Of a stretch of 7,198 nucleotides of DNA, positions 5,012-7,198 are shown one piece after another. The position numbers were made by a program, and so were the translations under genes. The notes beneath the pieces were generated by a model. It searched no databases and was not told the DNA's origin. It saw nothing but the letters and a program-made list of their open reading frames with translations. Source of the DNA: Steroidobacteraceae bacterium (lineage in GTDB: Bacteria > Pseudomonadota > Gammaproteobacteria > Steroidobacterales > Steroidobacteraceae); the NCBI GenBank assembly GCA_021325695.1, contig JAJTCR010000060.1, positions 1-7,198 of the forward strand, written 5' to 3'. The stretch's first letter is position 1. Each line of letters starts with the position of its first letter.

Positions 5012-7198
5012 TCAGGGCCTGTACGCGACAGTGATGCCGTAGGTCCGCGGACGACCGGCGTAGCGCACGATGGCGTCCGAGTCGGTCGAGGCGTTCTGCA
5101 CGTAGAACTCGTCGGTCAGGTTGCGACTCCAGAGCGTGACGCGCCAGCGTTCATCGGCGGTCGCGAAGCCCGCCCGAAGATCGAACAAGGTGTAGCTCGG
5201 CAGCACGTACAGGTCGTCGTTGTCTCCGAGGACGACGTTTTCGCCGTCCACGATGGCCACGGCCTCGTCGCTGTACGTCAGCGTCGCGCCGGCGAAGGCT
5301 GCCCAGCCGTCACCGAGCGTCCACTCCTTGTCGACGATGAGCTTCGCCTGCCACTGCGGCGTGAACGGCACGCTCGCTCCCGCGAAGTCGGCGATGACAC
5401 CGGCGGCATTGATCCCCGTGTATTCCTCGACCTCCGCGTCCGTATAGGAGACGGCCGCGCGGATCGTCAGGTCGTCTGGTGCGGCGGCGGTCACTTCGAG
5501 CTCCGCGCCCTTGACCTTCGATTTCGGGATGTTGACGAGGGCATCGAGCAGGCCGAAGACCGGGTCCTGTACCTTCGACTTGAGCTGCTTGTCCTCGTAG
5601 TCGTAGTAGAACGCGGCGGCGTTGACCTGCAGCCAGTTGGCAACCGACGCCTTGACGCCGACCTCGTACGACATCACCGACTCCTGCACGACGGGCGCGA
5701 ACTGCGTGTTGGTGGCCGCTGCGAGCGTCGGAATGCTGCCCGCCTTGTAGCCCTTGGCGACGTTCCCGTAGAGCAGCAAGTCGGCCGTTGCATCGTAGTC
5801 GAGCCCGATGCGCCACGACGTGTTGTCCTCGTCCAGGTTGCTCGCGTACGGGTCACCCGCGAGGAACGCGGAATCCATGTTGAAACAGTCACCCGGCTGC
5901 AACGGCTCGACCTCTTGACCCGACAGCAGCCCGCTCAGAAACGTGAAGAACGCGTTGGTCGCACCGTCGTCCGCATCGAACGCACAGTTGACCGCATCGC
6001 GCTTCGACTGGGTGTAGCGAGCGCCCGCCTTCAGCGTCAAAGCGTCGCCAAGGTCGTACTCGACGTTGCCGAAGGCGGCATGGTTCTGCATGGCCTGGTC
6101 GCTCGTGAAACCGGCGCCCCAGATTCCGAGCGCGGGGAACGTCGACGAGTCGACGAAGTTGTTGGTGGCCGTTTCCTCGACGTCGGTGTCCTCGAAGTTC
6201 GCACCCAGTACCCAACGCAGGGCCGAGGCCGCGTCGTTCGTGACCCGCAGTTCCTGCGCAAAGCTCTGGATCGTTCCATGATGCGCGACGACGTCGAGGA
6301 TGTGGAATGCCGTGCCGTCGCCCTCCGGCGTCTGGTCGAGGTCGAAGTCGATGTACGAGGTCAGGGAGGTCAGAGTCAGGTCGCCAGGCAAATCGATGTC
6401 GGCACGCAGCGACGCCTGCGTCATTCGGTTGTCGGCGCGCAGCGGTGTGTCGGCCGACCAATCGGCGGCGCGCGCGTCACGTGGCGCGAGTGGGTAAGCC
6501 ACGACGTCGGGAATGCCGCAGCACGGCTGCTGCGGATTGGGCCAGATGTACTGCGGCGCCGTCGGGTCCGACTTGTCGGCCCAGGCGTTCACGTTCAACA
6601 ACACGCTTACGGCCTCGGCGGGTGTCCAGCCGAGCTGGAGACGGCCGGCATAGCTTTCCGCATCGCCACTTTCCGCGCCTGTCATGCCCGGCGAATAGCC
6701 CTCCTGCCACCCGTCGCCGTTGACGACCTGGCCGGCAAGCCGCGCCGTCACGGTCCGGCCGAGGGAGCCGCCGACGAACGCATTGAGCTCCATCGTGTCG
6801 AAGCGACCGTAGGTGAGGTCGGCGCCGGCCGTGAACTCCTGGCCAGGTTTGGCCGCGATGTAATTGATTGCGCCGCCCGTGGAGTTCTGTCCGAACAACG
6901 TGCCCTGCGGACCCTTCATGACCTCGATCCGCTCGAGATCGAACGTGGCACGGCTCGCGAGGATCGGCAGCGGCAGCGGCACTTCGTCGATGTACACGCT
7001 GACCGCGGGGTATGCGGCGATCGAGGAGTCGTAGAACCCGATGCCGCGCAGGGTCAGGACGGGCGTGTTGTTGTTCGTCACGGCGAACGCGAGTCCGGGC
7101 ACGGCCTGCGTCACGTCGCTCAGCGACGAGATGCGCTGGTTGGCGATGAATTCGCCGTCGAGCGCGACGACACTCTGGCCCACGTCGTTGATCGCCTG
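5012..7198 (-). CDS. TonB-dependent outer-membrane receptor, missing N-terminus (runs off right edge)
   Basis: Outer-membrane active-transport channel. The frame is open to the window end, so 728 residues plus stop are visible; the signal peptide, TonB box and start of the plug lie outside. A GTG at 7183 is an internal valine, not a start, since the frame continues upstream as QAIND with plug-like sequence. Plug motifs are VLTLRGIG, AVSVYIDEV, then ERIEVMKGPQGTLFGQN and TGGAINYIAAKP (coded by about 6845-6934). The remainder is a 22-strand-type barrel with strands ending at WSRNLTDEFYV and GRPRTYGITVAYRP. The protein ends in Pro where receptors of this family usually end in an aromatic residue, mostly Phe. 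Four cysteines, two adjacent in QPCCGIP, lie in probable surface loops. It shares plug-region architecture with the receptor at the left edge but is clearly divergent from it. It is followed one base later by the NTF2-like gene. The ligand is unknown. Confidence 0.95.
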   Translation of the reverse strand, partial: QAINDVGQSVVALDGEFIANQRISSLSDVTQAVPGLAFAVTNNNTPVLTLRGIGFYDSSIAAYPAVSVYIDEVPLPLPILASRATFDLERIEVMKGPQGTLFGQNSTGGAINYIAAKPGQEFTAGADLTYGRFDTMELNAFVGGSLGRTVTARLAGQVVNGDGWQEGYSPGMTGAESGDAESYAGRLQLGWTPAEAVSVLLNVNAWADKSDPTAPQYIWPNPQQPCCGIPDVVAYPLAPRDARAADWSADTPLRADNRMTQASLRADIDLPGDLTLTSLTSYIDFDLDQTPEGDGTAFHILDVVAHHGTIQSFAQELRVTNDAASALRWVLGANFEDTDVEETATNNFVDSSTFPALGIWGAGFTSDQAMQNHAAFGNVEYDLGDALTLKAGARYTQSKRDAVNCAFDADDGATNAFFTFLSGLLSGQEVEPLQPGDCFNMDSAFLAGDPYASNLDEDNTSWRIGLDYDATADLLLYGNVAKGYKAGSIPTLAAATNTQFAPVVQESVMSYEVGVKASVANWLQVNAAAFYYDYEDKQLKSKVQDPVFGLLDALVNIPKSKVKGAELEVTAAAPDDLTIRAAVSYTDAEVEEYTGINAAGVIADFAGASVPFTPQWQAKLIVDKEWTLGDGWAAFAGATLTYSDEAVAIVDGENVVLGDNDDLYVLPSYTLFDLRAGFATADERWRVTLWSRNLTDEFYVQNASTDSDAIVRYAGRPRTYGITVAYRP

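Noticed and set aside
7181..7183. GTG as the start of the right-hand receptor
   Set aside because: The frame stays open to the window edge and encodes plug-domain sequence just upstream, so this is an internal Val.

Overview
The window is compact, high-GC DNA from a Gram-negative bacterium. Two TonB-dependent outer-membrane receptors prove an outer membrane. Their style (AQA signal cleavage site, EEVVVTARKRE TonB box, long 'FecA/CirA-type' plug) together with the neighbouring acyl-CoA and SDR enzymes suggests a proteobacterium of the kind that carries many receptors and catabolic clusters, such as a high-GC gammaproteobacterium or a sphingomonad. The sequence alone cannot place it further.

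All six supported genes lie on the minus strand. In transcription order they are: (1) a TonB-dependent receptor cut by the right edge (7198 to 5012); (2) a small SnoaL/PhzA-PhzB-like NTF2-fold protein starting one base after the receptor stop (5010-4564); (3) a 225-bp non-coding gap holding an 11-bp perfect inverted repeat and a degenerate TetR-type operator; (4) an ACS-family MFS transporter (4338-2980); (5) a short-chain dehydrogenase whose start overlaps the transporter end by 11 bp (2990-2244); (6) a 142-bp gap with a TTGACA promoter element and a perfect 16-bp palindrome; (7) an enoyl-CoA hydratase/isomerase-family protein (2101-1304); (8) a second TonB-dependent receptor, with signal peptide, cut by the left edge (1240 to 1).

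The layout reads as an uptake-and-catabolism island. Outer-membrane receptors would bring in a substrate, the MFS carrier would move an organic anion across the inner membrane, the SDR would oxidise or reduce an alcohol/ketone, and the crotonase-fold enzyme would act on a CoA thioester. The NTF2-like protein could act as a cyclase, isomerase, hydratase or binding protein. The substrate is not identifiable from the sequence. The best clue to joint control is that both internal promoter regions carry related versions of GACCGACCGGTCGGTC (13 of 16 matches), so one TetR-family regulator, encoded outside the window, may control both the transporter-SDR pair and the crotonase-receptor pair.

There are no tRNA or rRNA genes, CRISPR arrays, insertion sequences or phage genes that I can see. 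No wholly unknown gene family was found. The points of interest are the shared operator, a crotonase-family enzyme lacking one of the two hydratase glutamates, the inverted repeat, and the unusual Pro C-terminus of one receptor.
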